A DNA stretch of 64,000 nt from Trochalopteron elliotii. Taxonomy: Eukaryota; Chordata; Aves; Passeriformes; Leiothrichidae. A program made the position numbers and the translations under genes. The stretch covers positions 227,756 to 291,755 of the forward strand of contig JANPWX010000108.1 in the NCBI GenBank assembly GCA_024734555.1, given 5' to 3'. Below, piece by piece: positions 39,453-51,892 of this stretch (the stretch's first letter is position 1; the number at the start of each line of letters is the position of its first letter). The notes under the pieces are model-generated. The model saw nothing but the letters and a program-made list of their open reading frames with translations, searched no databases and was not told the origin of the DNA.

Positions 39453-41094
39453 ATCCAGGTAACCTAGACCTTTTTAGGTGAAGTTCATTATCATGTAGTT
39501 TTACCTCAAGACTTTGGGAAGGTTTCAGAATCCTCCAATATTTTTCAAGTAAGTAAAGAGAGTTAGGGCACCTCCACCCTGTAGATATCAAGTGTAAAAA
39601 GTCTTGCTGTAAAAATACAGGTTTGATGGGAGCTGTTGGATTGTTTCCATGACTTTCCCACACAACAGCCTCTGCTCTTATTTCCTTCTGACATTTCAGA
39701 CAAAGCGTACTTAAACTGGCAGCAAAATGATTCTCTAGTAATTTAAAAAATAGACTCTATTCTTATTGGAGAATCTTCCTTAGACTTAATCTGTCATGAA
39801 ATGCTTTATTTCCTTTTGTTGAAAGAGCTGTGCCTCAGGCTTGTTTAAGGGAAGTGCTCTCATAAAGGCAAAGCATGTTGCACAGGACATGCAGAAGCCT
39901 CTAGAAACACTTGCATGAGCAAACATTTTCAGGGAGAGGGTGCCATACCTCTGTGCTACTCTTTAACACTTTGTGGGGAAATGTTTCAGTAAGTAAAGAC
40001 ATTCTATTAGTGGTCATCGAAGTTCCACAACCTGGAACTAATGAAATGCTCCATTAATTTCTGCAGTGTCTAAATGAACGGAAATGAAGTAAGATTAAAA
40101 ACCTATGGAAAAGTAACGTTTTGACAAAGATGTGAATGCTAGGTTTTTTTCAGCAATGGGCTGGCACAGCACTGGGTGAATGAATGGCAAAGAAGAAACC
40201 TTTTTCGGCATGGTATGTGTTTGATGCAAAGAAAGCAAAAGGTCTTCAGGAGGAAGAGGGCAATTTCTGATCGTTGTAAACAATGTGTGGTGAAACTGAA
40301 CTGGGAGGTGAATAGGCTGCCTTCCAGCCATCCTGCAGGTCTTAATAATTATTTGGTTTCTAATCTCAGCCTTCCTATAAAACTTTCCACTCTCTTATCC
40401 ACATAAGTATCAAATGAATTACTCACATTACATGAAATTAGCCTCAGCATGGAATCAACCTTGTTAATTTTTGCTTCTCATGCTTATGATTTTGACTCTT
40501 AAATAATATTAAGTGATCAAATTATAACATGCTGAATATTTCATATGCCAGTGTATCCTCTGAGTCTGTCCTGGTGATATTTTAATTAAAAAAAACATCA
40601 TAATTCATTGGTAGAATAGCCAAGATGTTGCTAGCAGTTCTTTAGAACCTCTAAAAGTCACTGTTAGATTGTGGGAAGATATATATCTGATGAGCTTTCT
40701 TTTGTGGAAACCTGGAAGATGAACTACTAATTCTGACCAGAACACTTTTTCTGGAAAATTTTATGTTATTGAAAAGTTTTAGGCTGAAAGGTGCATCAGG
40801 ATGTCTCTCATTTACTCGTGCTCCAGGAAGAGTCAGCTGTGAAGTCAGACCAGGTTTCTTGGGATTTTGCCTGGGTGGGACTCAGAGCCCTTCAGGACTG
40901 GAGCCTGCCACACCTGGGCAATCTGTATCTGTCTGCTCCCTGCCTGTCCTCATGGGGAAAGGTTCCGGTACACGGCCTGAATCCCCCTCACTTTCCTTCA
41001 CACCTGGTGTACCTTGCTCTGCCACACAAAGCTCTTGAAAATCCTGTCTGTCCCTCTACATCCCTCTACACCCGCAGTAGGCACTGGGGTGCCT
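39453..41094. other. anonymous DNA with a GC-rich patch at its right end
   Basis: From 39453 to about 40760 the sequence is ordinary AT-rich DNA without recognisable genes. From about 40785 to 41090 it becomes clearly GC-richer, and two plus-strand frames of 91 and 114 codons overlap (40763-41038 and 40791-41135). The second frame runs into the CR1 copy that follows. The patch could be part of an unrecognised repeat. Confidence 0.5.
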
Positions 41095-41560
41095 CTGATG
41101 TCCCCCTGAAGTTGTTTTTGCTCCAGGCTGGATAAGCCTCACTGCCTCAGGATCTGGGACAGCGCTCACAGGACACCCTCAGTTCCTGAGAGCTGTGGGG
41201 ATGAACTCACTTGAGGTTATTGGTGTCTTTCCTCTGCTGGAGGGCATTAAACCAGCCACAGCATCCAGATGTGTCTGGCAGTGAGTGCTGGGCAGAGGCC
41301 ACAAGCGCTTCCCTGAGCTCTTGGCAGTGCTCCTGCTGACACAGCCCTGGATGACAATGGACACCTTTGATGCCAGGGTCCACTGCTGGCTCCTGCCCAG
41401 TTCCCAGGGTCCCAGTGTCAAAAGCCTGCCTGAAGTATATCAAATACATTCCTGGTGCTTTCTTTGTCCACAGATGTAGTAATTTTAGCACATAAGGCAA
41501 TCAGATAAGATTTACATGATTTATGTCTGGCAAATCCATCCAGACCATTCCCAATCATCG
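41095..41560 (-). mobile_element. CR1 LINE, internally deleted
   Basis: On the plus strand the CR1 reverse-complement landmarks appear in the correct order. 'gtttttgctccaggctggat' lies near 41113. 'tgacacagccctggatgaca' near 41337 is followed by 'gccagggtccactgctggct', ending near 41394. 'gtgtcaaaagcctgcctgaa' (41416-41435) then encodes, on the minus strand, the F-QAFDT motif of the reverse transcriptase. 'tggcaaatccatccagacca' is near 41528. The step from the 3'-terminal third to the AFDT motif within 25 bases is far shorter than in an intact CR1, so a large internal segment is missing. The terminal 3' repeats are absent. Minus-strand frames at 41179-41747 are pieces of this element and its flank. 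Confidence 0.82.
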
Positions 41561-44397
41561 TGTTCTTCTTGTATGAAATCAGTTGCTTTGCCAAACCAAA
41601 AGAAGGAAGGAGAACAGAGAAAGCAAATTCTGGCTTTAATGACATGGTTAAATTCTGATTTAGAAAAGTGAGATGTAGCTGAAAGTTTTGTTCTATTGAT
41701 GTGAAACGAAAAATTTCTGCTGTGGATCCGGCAGCCCACGGACTCAAACTGGTAACTTTTTACAAAGTCACCCCAAGCACTCAGGAGGACTTTTGTTCTC
41801 TGACAATGCTCTTTTTTCTGGAAAACAGTTCCCTGCCAAATGCTATTTTAACTAAAATGCTCAAAATGCCTGTGTTCCACTATGAAGCAAATATGATTCT
41901 GAAAACTTCAGAAGTTGCCCAGAAAAACAATTTCTCTTCTTGTTCTGTTCTCTGTTCAGTTCCTGTGAGTGCTAAATGGATTTGGTATAATAACACCTAG
42001 TAGGGAAATTATGACACAAGGCAGCAGCCAAGTAAAGCAACATTGACTTAAAAGGAGCCTGGAGCAGCATCGATTATGAGAAATAGGTGTTCTTCTGTAC
42101 ATGTGCTTCCAATAGGTTTCTGCTGAAGAGATCACAAATGATTTAACATTTGCTTTAGCTGGGGGGACGCCGTATTTCCTTGCTGGTTTATGTAGTCCTT
42201 TTCTCTAAGCTGCAAGTTTCTCCGAAGAACTGAGGAGCAGAAAGGTATTTGGCCAATCAATGTACACTGAAGCTATAGTATTGGGAAAGAAGGAAAAGAA
42301 ATGTGAAAAAAAAAGATTCTTGTCAAATATTTATTTTCAGAGAGTGATCATTAAATAGTGATTTCAATTTTAAAAACCAAACACTTTTCACCAAAACCCT
42401 CAAACTAGACTACTGCATAATAGATCTAAGGAAATTATGAAGTGGCTTTGGCTGTCTGAGTTAAATAGTGAGATATAGAAAAGAATAACTTTATAGTGGT
42501 AGTTGACTCAGGAAAAAGGGCAATGCTTGTCAATACAAATTATAAACATGAAAAAATTACAAGATTTATTGTCATTTAAATTGTGTGGACCAGTGAAGCT
42601 CTTTGAAGACTTGTTGCATATTTCCTGGAAAAGGGTCAATGCTTGTTATTTGCCATTTTTTAAAATGAAAAATACTAAGGAAATAATTTCAGGGATTTTA
42701 AATGAAAAAATAATATACACACTTGTGTAGATGCACACAGAAGTTTTGGGTGTTTTAGTCACTGCTTGGACCGCATGCTTTAGAAAATCTTACAAACTGA
42801 CAATAGAATCTGGATAATGGATGTTCCATAAATACTTTACCTTGATGGGATATTTAAAATTGCCATTTAAAAACAATTTTTGGGATGCCCTTCCATGAAG
42901 GATTTAAAACACTGTGTAAAAATCTCACAATTGAAAAGAGCAAATAAAACTAGCTGAACTGCACAGTCTTATTACTTTTTGATATGTAAAATAGTTTTGC
43001 AAATTTATTTTGGCTCAGTATCTCTTTGATTTGTCTTATTCTTGCAAGCACATTTTTATTATTACACTGTGCAACATTTTATGGACTGTTACAAGATTTA
43101 ACATTTCACAGTCTTTCCAAACACAAAGTACATTAGATAAAAGGCCATTCGACCTAGAAAAAAATTACTTTACAAATCTTTAGTGGCCTAAGTTTCAAAA
43201 TTACTTGTTCCAGATCAGTTACTCTGTCCAATTGATAAGGTGCTGGTGGAAAAGGGCAAAATCGTTCAGAGCAACTTGTCTGCCCTGCCCTGCACACATG
43301 CATACCTTAGTGAGAACGGTAGGAGATGCACTGTTAAATATGTTTTAGAGTTCAGATTGCCAGAAAATCAAGCTATAGAAGTGCAAATGAAACATCAAAT
43401 AATGTATTAAGAAACTGACCTGTACATGAAGCCTGGTCTTTTATCTTTTCTGTTCTTTTTTGAAATGAGATCTTGTGTTGGATAAAAGCAATAGGGTTCT
43501 ATTAGACTCTTAATAGTCTTCCATCAATATAATTTGAAAAAAAAAAAAAAGCCAGTATTACCTAGCAAAGCAGGTGACACAGGTCAGTTCCCCTGTTTCC
43601 TTAAAAAAGTAATAAATCCAAAGGAAACAAACAAATGAACAAACAACCCCCCCTTTTGCATATTTTTGGAACACATGTTTTTCTTTTAGAATGGTTTTTA
43701 AAATGTGTAAGAAATCTGGACTGTCTGGCAAGTTGTGTTCTCTTGTGTTTTAAATCCAGGTTTTCCCACAAAGGAGTATGTTAATAACATGAATACCTCC
43801 AGCTATACAAGTGTTCTGTAACAGATTTTTATCTATAGAGAAATGTGCCTTGTGTTCAGCTACCTAGCAAGTTGGGAGGCTCCATGGTGCTTCATGAGCT
43901 GGAGCTGAGAAACATTGCTAGACAGGAAGAAAAGTAAGTCAGCTTACTTCATATATGTGCACAGCCAATTTCCTCTTCTTTCTCTCTTCTTTCACACCCC
44001 TGTCAACTTTGGAAAATCAGGTCAATGTAGACACATGAAGTCATGCAGGAGGCCATGAGGACTATCTTGCTGTTGCTCTGCTTATTATACCTGAGTATAT
44101 TGGAAGTATAATTAATCTTCTCATGAAGAAAGAGCAAAAACATCTTGATTAGTCTCATCAGTCCTCAGAACATATTGTTGCCTCAATTTTCTTTTTAACA
44201 TATGTTCATGTGTGTGTATGATTTACTACATTGTAAATAAGCAATTAAAATATTTGATCTAACTTTCTGCTAGAAAATTATGTTTATTGGTGGGAGGGAG
44301 AAAAAGGGAGCTGTGAAGGTGTTTTGTCTTACCCTGCAGAGCCAGTGGAAACATTAGGAAGAGTCAGGAAGAGCAATTGGCAGGAAACAACATACTT
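41561..44397. other. anonymous AT-rich noncoding DNA
   Basis: No gene is recognised. A 99-codon plus-strand frame at 41701-42000 and a 75-codon frame at 42503-42730 carry no recognisable domain. An A14 run lies around 43538-43551. No repeat edges are visible. Confidence 0.55.
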
Positions 44398-44690
44398 AGA
44401 ATCACAGATTCAAAGAACAATTAAGGTAGGAAAAGAACTCCAAAATCATCGAGTTCAAGCTTAAACCAAACACCACCAGGCTGACTAACCCCAAGTGCTT
44501 TAAGTGCACTTGAACATTTCTAGGAAGGTGACTCCATCACCTCCCTGAGCAGCCTATTCCAGTGTTTAGTGATGAAATTCTTCCTGATGTTTAACCTGGG
44601 CCTCCCCTGGCACAGCCTGAGGCTATGCCCCCTTGTCCCATCGCTGGTTTCCTGGAAGAAGAGGCTTATCCCCAGAGCATTGCCTGTAAC
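44398..44690 (-). mobile_element. CR1 LINE, 3' end, ~0.29 kb
   Basis: The minus-strand 3' terminus starts at 44398 (plus reading agaatcacagattcaaagaa). It is followed by 'aaaatcatcgagttcaagct', 'aaggtgactccatcacctcc', 'ctgagcagcctattccagtg', 'gaaattcttcctgatgttta' and 'gcctcccctggcacagcctg'. This is the standard order of the avian CR1 3' UTR region in reverse complement. Similarity is better than in the other copies, so this may be one of the younger insertions. The segment from 44691 to about 44880 does not match CR1 clearly, although a 116-codon minus-strand frame (44520-44870) spans both. Confidence 0.95.
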
Positions 44691-45959
44691 TGTCAAGGAA
44701 TTAAACAGCTCCTGCTGCTCAGCCAGGACCAATACTTGGCCCTGCTTTTCCTTGCATATATAAATCAGCACCCAAATCCTCCCATCCCACAGGATGTTTG
44801 AGATGTGGTAGGTGAACACCGCCATATAAAAGCTACCATGAAACTCTACACACTCTGGAGAAATAAACATACATATCTCATATTCTCATATTCCTTTCTT
44901 CCCTTATGCTCTGAACAAGTTTTTTCATTTTGCTGTGTAGTTTTGTGATTTTAACCTCTCACATAAAGTTCTAAGAAATAACTTTGTTTTATACACTAAA
45001 TTGCTTCCAACTTCTTGCAACAAAATTGCAGTTTCTACTGACAAACCAAGTTTGACTTAACTCAGGCTAAATCCTTAAAAAAACTGAAATAATAGTAATT
45101 AGCAAGTAAATTAAGTCATCATACAAAGTCCTGACCTTCATTATAAGATTTTCTAATAAATGTCATAGTAAGTATTATGATAATAAAAAGGGAGCCTGAA
45201 TATTGCCTTTAATTTTAATCAGAAAGCAGCTGAGAAATTATTGTAATGGAATCAATATGGTTTCATTCTTGATCTCTCAAGGTCCTCATTTCTCTTCATA
45301 TCTTTTCAAACTCACTCCTTAAATCCCATATGCCAGCAGAAATATTAATATATTCACTATGTAATTAGAAAATTTCAGACCTCATTTGGTTGTATAAAGT
45401 ATAGTAATTAGCTCAGTAAAGGATATTTCTTTTCTATGGTTCTGGTTGTTTTCTTTATGTGCTGCCCAAGTTTTACTGAAAAGCCCCAATATGCTTTGAA
45501 AAATTATAGTCCTTTTGATTTCAGAAAATGTTTAGAAATGGGGAAAAAGACATGTGCATACATGTGTACAAAAGAAAGTAATATTATGAATCTTTGAAGG
45601 ATTGCTAGAAGATTTTATTAGTATATTTGAGTTTATTCTGTCTTGTCCAATTATTGTTGTTTTCTTTATAGATCACATATCTATTTGATAGCAATGTAAT
45701 TGAAAAATGTTGGATAGTGAGAATATGTGGAGTGTTCACCTCCATATGTGTATCAACCAACTAAAAAAAAAAAATTATTGCAAATTATTTCATGGTTCTT
45801 TCTTTAGAAACCCTTTGACAGAAGGTCAAATGCACAAGTTGTGAGAATTTTCCATAGCCAACCTTCATTTTAGTGCAGATGAGTGAGTCCAGTGCCACTC
45901 CACCACAATAAAATAACAAAAAAAAGCCAAACAAACCAATAAAGTGTGTGCAACTTAAC
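44691..45959. other. anonymous AT-rich noncoding DNA
   Basis: The first 190 bases are slightly GC-richer and may hold decayed CR1 sequence or unrelated DNA. The rest is AT-rich without genes or recognisable repeats. A short A/C-rich segment occurs around 45906-45938. Confidence 0.55.
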
Positions 45960-46003
45960 AATATATATATATATTATATATATATATATATATCTCTATA
46001 TAT
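45960..46003. repeat. (AT)n microsatellite
   Basis: Alternating AT covers about 44 bases, with one phase break (attat) near 45973 and a CTC interruption near 45994. Confidence 0.95.
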
Positions 46004-49000
46004 GCAAATATACTTCTTCTAGTTGTATTTTATTTATTATGTAGATAAAAAAATAGGCATTTTTTAATTGAGAGAAGGCACCTGGTCTTCCGTTACATTG
46101 CTGCTAAGCCTACACGCTGAATCACTAGAAATATAAAAATCATCGGCTTGAAAAGAAACTGGAATAAGTAACTCCTAATGTATGTCTGGTGTGTGACTCA
46201 TAATCCAGTGTTTTCAGTATCTGTCTTAACCAGCTCCTCTGTTTCTAGATAAATGATTCTACTAGTGGCAAATAGTAAAACAGAGTATTTAATATTTAAA
46301 TATTGAAACCAAGTTTTCTATGGCTATCTGAGCATAACGTCCACAAGGGAGTAAAAAATCCAGCAAATATTTCTATAAATGACGAATATACTTACAATGC
46401 TACCTGTTAAGAGCTAAGGGATGGAAGTGAAATAGTTGGTATTTATGTGGGACATATATAGTGACAACAGTAGCTTAACGTTAGCTCAGACCTAACTCTA
46501 CATTTTTTTTATTTTGCAGTTGAAGCTGGCTAAGTTTCCTGCACAGAAAGGTTACTTATGCATTAAAACTTGCAGTCAGTGATTTAAAACTATTAAAAAA
46601 AATATTTAATATATATAATGAAGAAAGGTGTATTTATATTCAATAACTCTTACCAGTGATGCAGGCAAAATTGAACTCTCTTAAAGCATAAAATGTAGCT
46701 CACTGTTATTGGTATGGCTTGGGAGACCTATATTTTTGTGAAAGAGTTGATGTGTTTTTCTTTGGAAAATACATTGAAGCTGTGCTGAAGCAAAAATTGG
46801 TCCGTAAGTTGGAAAATACCCCAAACACTAAGTTTTAACTATTTTTTTTCATTCTCCCCATCAGTTCAATTCATCACATAAACTACTTTTGTGTCTATTT
46901 AAAATGTGAGCAGCTTCTTTTTAAAAGGTTTTGTATCTCTTGCTAAGTCTCTGACAATGACTCTTCTATAGATGGTAAATTCATTATGGTCAGAAGTCTT
47001 TTTCCTTTAGTCTGGTAAGTACAGTCTCAGACTTAATACATCTGTATTGCTGCTTCTGCTACCAGCTGTAGTATTGTTTTATAATTTAGAGGCACTCCAT
47101 CACGAGCTTTCAATTTTCCTTATTTTGGTGACATTTAAGGTGTCTGGCTATTTTTGGTTCAGAATAATGTGGTTGCATTGCCATCTCTTGTTTGAGAACT
47201 TAGTTCCTCATTCCAGCCTAAAAGACCCTTAGATATCTAGGTGGTAACTTCAGAATAAATATCTACTGATTACATGTCAGCTTCTATCCCATGAGAGAGC
47301 CTCTGAACTGGGAAACCTGGGCAGGTTGCATTGATTAATGCCTTTAGTTTCATAGGCAAAATGTTTCAATTCTGTGCTATGTACCAGATGTGCATAAAAT
47401 TGTGACTGAATCATTTTTTAAATTCCTCTAAACTCCTCTCTGTTTGCTACCATTTTTAAAGGCAGAGTGGCATCTCTTCCTTCTTAGCATGTACTTAATT
47501 GAGCATAAATAAAGCATGAATGGCTTCACTCCATATCTGTAAATGCATACTGAAAACCAAATGCAAGAAATACATTTTGTTAATGCAGGAAACATAAATG
47601 CTGTAGAATTAATTTTAGCAGCTAAGTGTTGATTTTCAATAACCTCTGTTTCATAATTCTATAGTAATTATTTAAATAATGTCCCTGGTTATTTGGTGAT
47701 TAGCACGCTTTAATGATGAAAACATTAATTAATTTAAAAGAAATGTGTGTTTTGCTTATGGCATGGTTCTTCTCCCCTTCTTGGTTGGAATGGATAAAGA
47801 AATTAGAAAATTTAGACAAGTACAAGCTCTGTGCTTTAGAGACAATCTCTGTGCTTTATCTCTCTGTCTGCTCTGTTCAGCAGAACAGGCAAATGTTCCT
47901 GGTCTCCCATTAACTGCTTCTCTTCCTTCACATCTTTTTTTACAACTGAAGGAAAAACCTTTGCTCTAGTTCTGTCTCATGCTAAAATATTACTTGGCCT
48001 TAGCTGTGCTCCCAGTCTACATCTCTCTATTTGAAATGAATGTAGAACCTTTCTATGCCAACGGGTTTTGGGGAAGTTTCATATCAAATAGGGAGTGGAG
48101 TATGGAATCTGTGCTACTTACTCCCTCTCAGGTCACTGTGACACAGAGAAAGCAGGAACAGCAGCTTGCAGCTTAATGAATCAGCTCACAGATACCATTT
48201 GGATGATTTTTGATCCCAAACTTCCTTGATTTAGTTCTGGAAAGTGAAGGTTCAAGTGGATATGAAAGTGTGTTCTTGCTAGTTTAAATTTTTAAAAGTT
48301 GGGAGTTTTCCAGTGTCTCCTCTGCTTCTTATTTTCACAATACCAGACGACTATAATTTTCTAGTTCCAGTAACAGGCTCCAGCAAGCTCCTGCTAAAGA
48401 GAGATCTTCTAATTCAGGTGCTGAAACCAGACACAGCTGGACCTCTTGTCCTGTGGCTCAAGCATGATAATACAGTAGAGAAGGTTCTTAACCTTAAAGA
48501 GTTAACCACAAATTTATTTGTATTCTAAATTACATTTTCAGAAGACAAGCAATTGGCATGACTAAATGTAAACCCAGAAAACTAAGCTCCTTTGATTTGA
48601 AATTAGTTTTGTAGAAGCTCCACATTAGGCCTGTACAAATAAATAAAATGAGCTATTGAAATCATATTTATTAACAGAAATATCAATATTCATCATAATA
48701 CCAGTCTTAAATCATTAATTCAGTGCCATTTTAACTCCCAAATGTGTTAATACATTATATTAACCATATAACCATTAACCATTAACCATATAACATTTAA
48801 TAATTTTTACATACTCATTTTTACCCAGTCTTCAGCATCTAAATAATCTCTTTGCTCCTCAAATATACTGGGATTTTTCATATCATAAATAAAAATGAAG
48901 TCACATTTTCCTTAAGCTGCAGCAAAGATTACCCAATTTGTAATAAGTTCTGTGCTTCATTAATTAAAAGAAGTCTTAAATTTTCTATACACATGTTATC

Positions 49001-50666
49001 AAACTCAGAAATATTTTTTTAAAAAAGTTATTGTAAAAAATGTATGTGTCTCTATTTGAATATTTAAATAAATTCAGGGTTAATGCTAAGTAGATGACCA
49101 ATTTTTAACTGAGTAGCTTAAACATAATTAAGGAATACAGTGAAATTCTTGAATTTTTTCACTAATATATTCACTGATATAAAAAGCTGCTCCATTTTCC
49201 ACAAAATCACATTGGGTAACTGCAGAGAAAATACTTAATTTCATTTTATTGCCTTGTAAAATATTTTTTGCAAGATAAAGATATCTGACCCCAGAAATTT
49301 TTCAGAAATTCTTTTAGTTCCTCCTTTTTTATGACAATCTTCTGCAGTTCTTATTGTGAATTATTGCTAAAAATGTTTGATATTCAGCCTTAGATATATA
49401 AATTGTCTCTGAAGCACAAAGCTTGGGCTTAAGAAAGCTGTTCTGGTTTTTTTGTTGTTGTTGTCTTTTTCTTATCCAAAAGTCACTATTTCTGCACAAC
49501 CCCTTCAGGTTCAGAGAACTTTTTGTATACCCCAGTCCCTTATTGTGTTTTTGCTAACATCCCACTCTCAATTGACTTGTTTTCCTAAAATCTAAGAAAG
49601 AATGTTATATAGACAAAAAATCTGAGTTCACCTCTTCTGCTAGATGAAGTACATCATAGATAATTCTTCTACCTAGAAATCAGATTTAACCTGACACTCA
49701 CTAGTGCTATGTGCACTTTACAAAACTCCAGCAGCTCCTCCATACATAGGGGAAAGTGTTATTTCATGCTTAGATGTTTCTGAAAATACATCGGGAAGGA
49801 AGGAAGGATTATTTGTTTATTGTACTTAAGATCCATAGACTACTGCCTTCCCATCCACTAACAGACACATCTCTATTCTTTCTTTCATGAGAAATGAGAG
49901 TAGGCTTAGATATATCCATGTCAGTAGACTGCATTTACTTGAAATAATGTTGACAATGTACGTAACAGAAAAAATATGGAAGGAAAGAGGTCAGCATAGT
50001 TCATCTAAATACATGTTGGTGAATTAAAAACTTATTTCATTGTCTTCCTCATTCCTTTTTTAAATTTCAGTACCATCCTGCATATTCCTGATGCCTCTGG
50101 AGTTTGAACTGGATTATGTGTTCATTTCATGAAGAGAAGATAGAAGAATAGCCAGTGCAGTTGCCAGTGCAACTGCCTCTGTCTGTCTCCTTTCTCTAAA
50201 AGACATGAGCTATCTGGCTTAAGCTGCTTGTTATCTGAGTTCAGTAGCAGGTCACATCTTTTCTCAATAGGTTTTAATACAGCCAGAATCAGCTACCACA
50301 CTTTGGGGCTTTTTTGGAGTTTTTTCTGTCCCTTTTTGTAAAAGGTGAAAGCAAAGAAACCTAAAAACACAATTGAGGCTAAACAAGGAGAGGGAACCAA
50401 GGGAATGGTTCTGAAAAAATGGCATATTGGCCAAAGTTTGTACCATATTGTGGAAATATTTCCACAGAAGTGAAGCTTTTTGGCAACAATACTGATTGTA
50501 GGAGTATTTTGAAGGATTTCAAGTATTCTTGTTGTATTTCGGAAGTTCAAACTCACTGACAATATCTTTAAGACTTACACTGGTCTATTTACTACAACAA
50601 ACTCTAATTTACCTATATTTACTATTCTAAGCTCCTTTCTCAAGGAGGCAGGGTATATTTACTAAT
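46004..50666. other. anonymous AT-rich noncoding DNA
   Basis: No gene is recognised. Frames at 47713-47913 and 47745-47969 (66 and 74 codons) overlap in different frames, and neither has a domain. Short repeats of 'attaaccat' occur at 48760-48795. A 26-base stretch beginning gttctggttttt near 49441 starts like the LTR family seen elsewhere in the window but then becomes T/G-rich simple sequence, so it is not called. Confidence 0.55.
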
Positions 50667-50740
50667 TGTATATATATATATACACGTGTATGTATATATA
50701 TGATATATAGTATATTATATATTAAATATAATATAATGTA
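50667..50740. repeat. AT-rich imperfect (TA)n repeat
   Basis: TA-alternating sequence is interrupted by cacgtg near its centre (around 50682-50687) and continues as tatata/atata motifs to about 50740. Confidence 0.88.
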
Positions 50741-50895
50741 TGTGGGGAGTTTATATACATGCATATAAAAAGATTTGTATTTATTCATGTCCATATTTTA
50801 GGAAGAAAACTACCCTCTCCTGGCATTTTTTTGCGAGCTTGTATCCTGGAACTATTTTCTTTTCCTTTCTTCCTTTCATTTATGTTCATCACAGT

Positions 50896-51033
50896 GTTTT
50901 TTCCCTTTGGTCATAGAAAAGATCATACAGCACTTCTCAGTGGGTTTTCTCCCTACAGTCACAGAAAATATCATACACTTCTCACGGGGTTTTCTCCCTG
51001 CAGTCATAGAAAAGATCATACTACACTCTTTCC
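50896..51033 (+). repeat. three-copy 45-48 bp minisatellite
   Basis: Three tandem units start with 'gtttt(c/t)tccct' and contain 'gtcatagaaaagatcatac' or a close variant. Their boundaries are 50896-50943 (48 bp), 50944-50988 (45 bp) and 50989-51033 (45 bp). All unit lengths are multiples of three, so a plus-strand frame (50759-51061) stays open and shows a repeated HRK-HT motif. With only three diverged copies and no gene context, I treat the frame as a by-product. Confidence 0.9.
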
Positions 51034-51673
51034 ATGTCTACTGACGCAAAATCAAACATAACATTCACTCCCTTTTTCTTTTCCTGTTACCACTCCTGCT
51101 GACCTTTTAGAAGGTTGTCTTGTTTCTCCTCCCCTAGCATTTATCCTTCCTTCACTTTTTTTTTTTTTACAATGTTTTTGCTTCTAATACTTGCCTGTCT
51201 TTAAAATTTATAGAGGAAACAACTTCACTACAGTTAATAGGACCCCTAAACTAATTCTATTAATGTTGCTTTACTGACTTGGCATCAGTATTTCACCTCC
51301 TAATTTTTTTTTTCTTTCATGCTCAGAAGTGCATGAGAAGGACCTCTAGCTTTCCACTCCTTCTGGAGGTTGATAATGCCATAGATTTCACTGGGAAGAA
51401 AACACAGTAGCAAGACCATGAGTTAAGAATTTTCCTTACATCCAACTACCACCAGAAAGTTCTATAACCAGTGCAAGCCATAAACTTACAAGTAGAAATA
51501 TAGCTCATCAGAGTCAGTCTTGGGAAAAATAGATTTTTCTGGCTCTTCTGAGAAAGTGAATAGCATAATGTGGGCAATTTTCATTGAATTTCAGTAATTA
51601 TTTCAAAGAAAGTTTTCAGCATTTCTTATGTATCATATGTGTATATTTTAAATACCCAAGATGACTTTGAGTT
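51034..51673. other. anonymous AT-rich noncoding DNA
   Basis: No gene or transposon is recognised. The stretch contains poly-T runs of 9-12 bases (about 51159 and 51306) and ordinary single-copy-looking sequence. Confidence 0.6.
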
Positions 51674-51747
51674 CTTTTGGTGTTTTTTTGTTTGTTTGGT
51701 TGGTTGGTTGGTTGGTTTGGTTTGGTTTGGTTTGGTTTAGTTTTTGA
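51674..51747 (-). repeat. (TTGG)n/(TTTGG)n T/G-rich tract
   Basis: A TTTG segment passes into five GGTT units and then five TTTGG units. On the minus strand this reads as an A/C tract like those at 53586 and 58065. The minus-strand frame at 51616-51846 only translates this repeat. Confidence 0.95.
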
Positions 51748-51892
51748 GGGGGAGTTTGCAGGGGTTGTTATTTTAGGGGTAGTTATCTGTTGTTTTTTTT
51801 TTAATATTACTATTATTTTCTTAATAACAAGCTTAGAAAATGTCATAGCATGAAAGAAAAATATTAGCTTCTATACATATGAGATAGGTCCA

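Noticed and set aside
41715..41750. tRNA-like phrase around 'ggatccggcagcccacggac'
   Set aside because: No acceptor stem, D-arm or proper T-loop could be formed around it.
49438..49475. Start of another LTR ('gttctggttttt')
   Set aside because: Similarity ends after about 12 bases and continues as TTG simple sequence.
50896..51061. Zinc-finger-like repeats (HRK-HT)
   Set aside because: The spacing of Cys and His does not fit C2H2 fingers. The motif comes from the DNA minisatellite.
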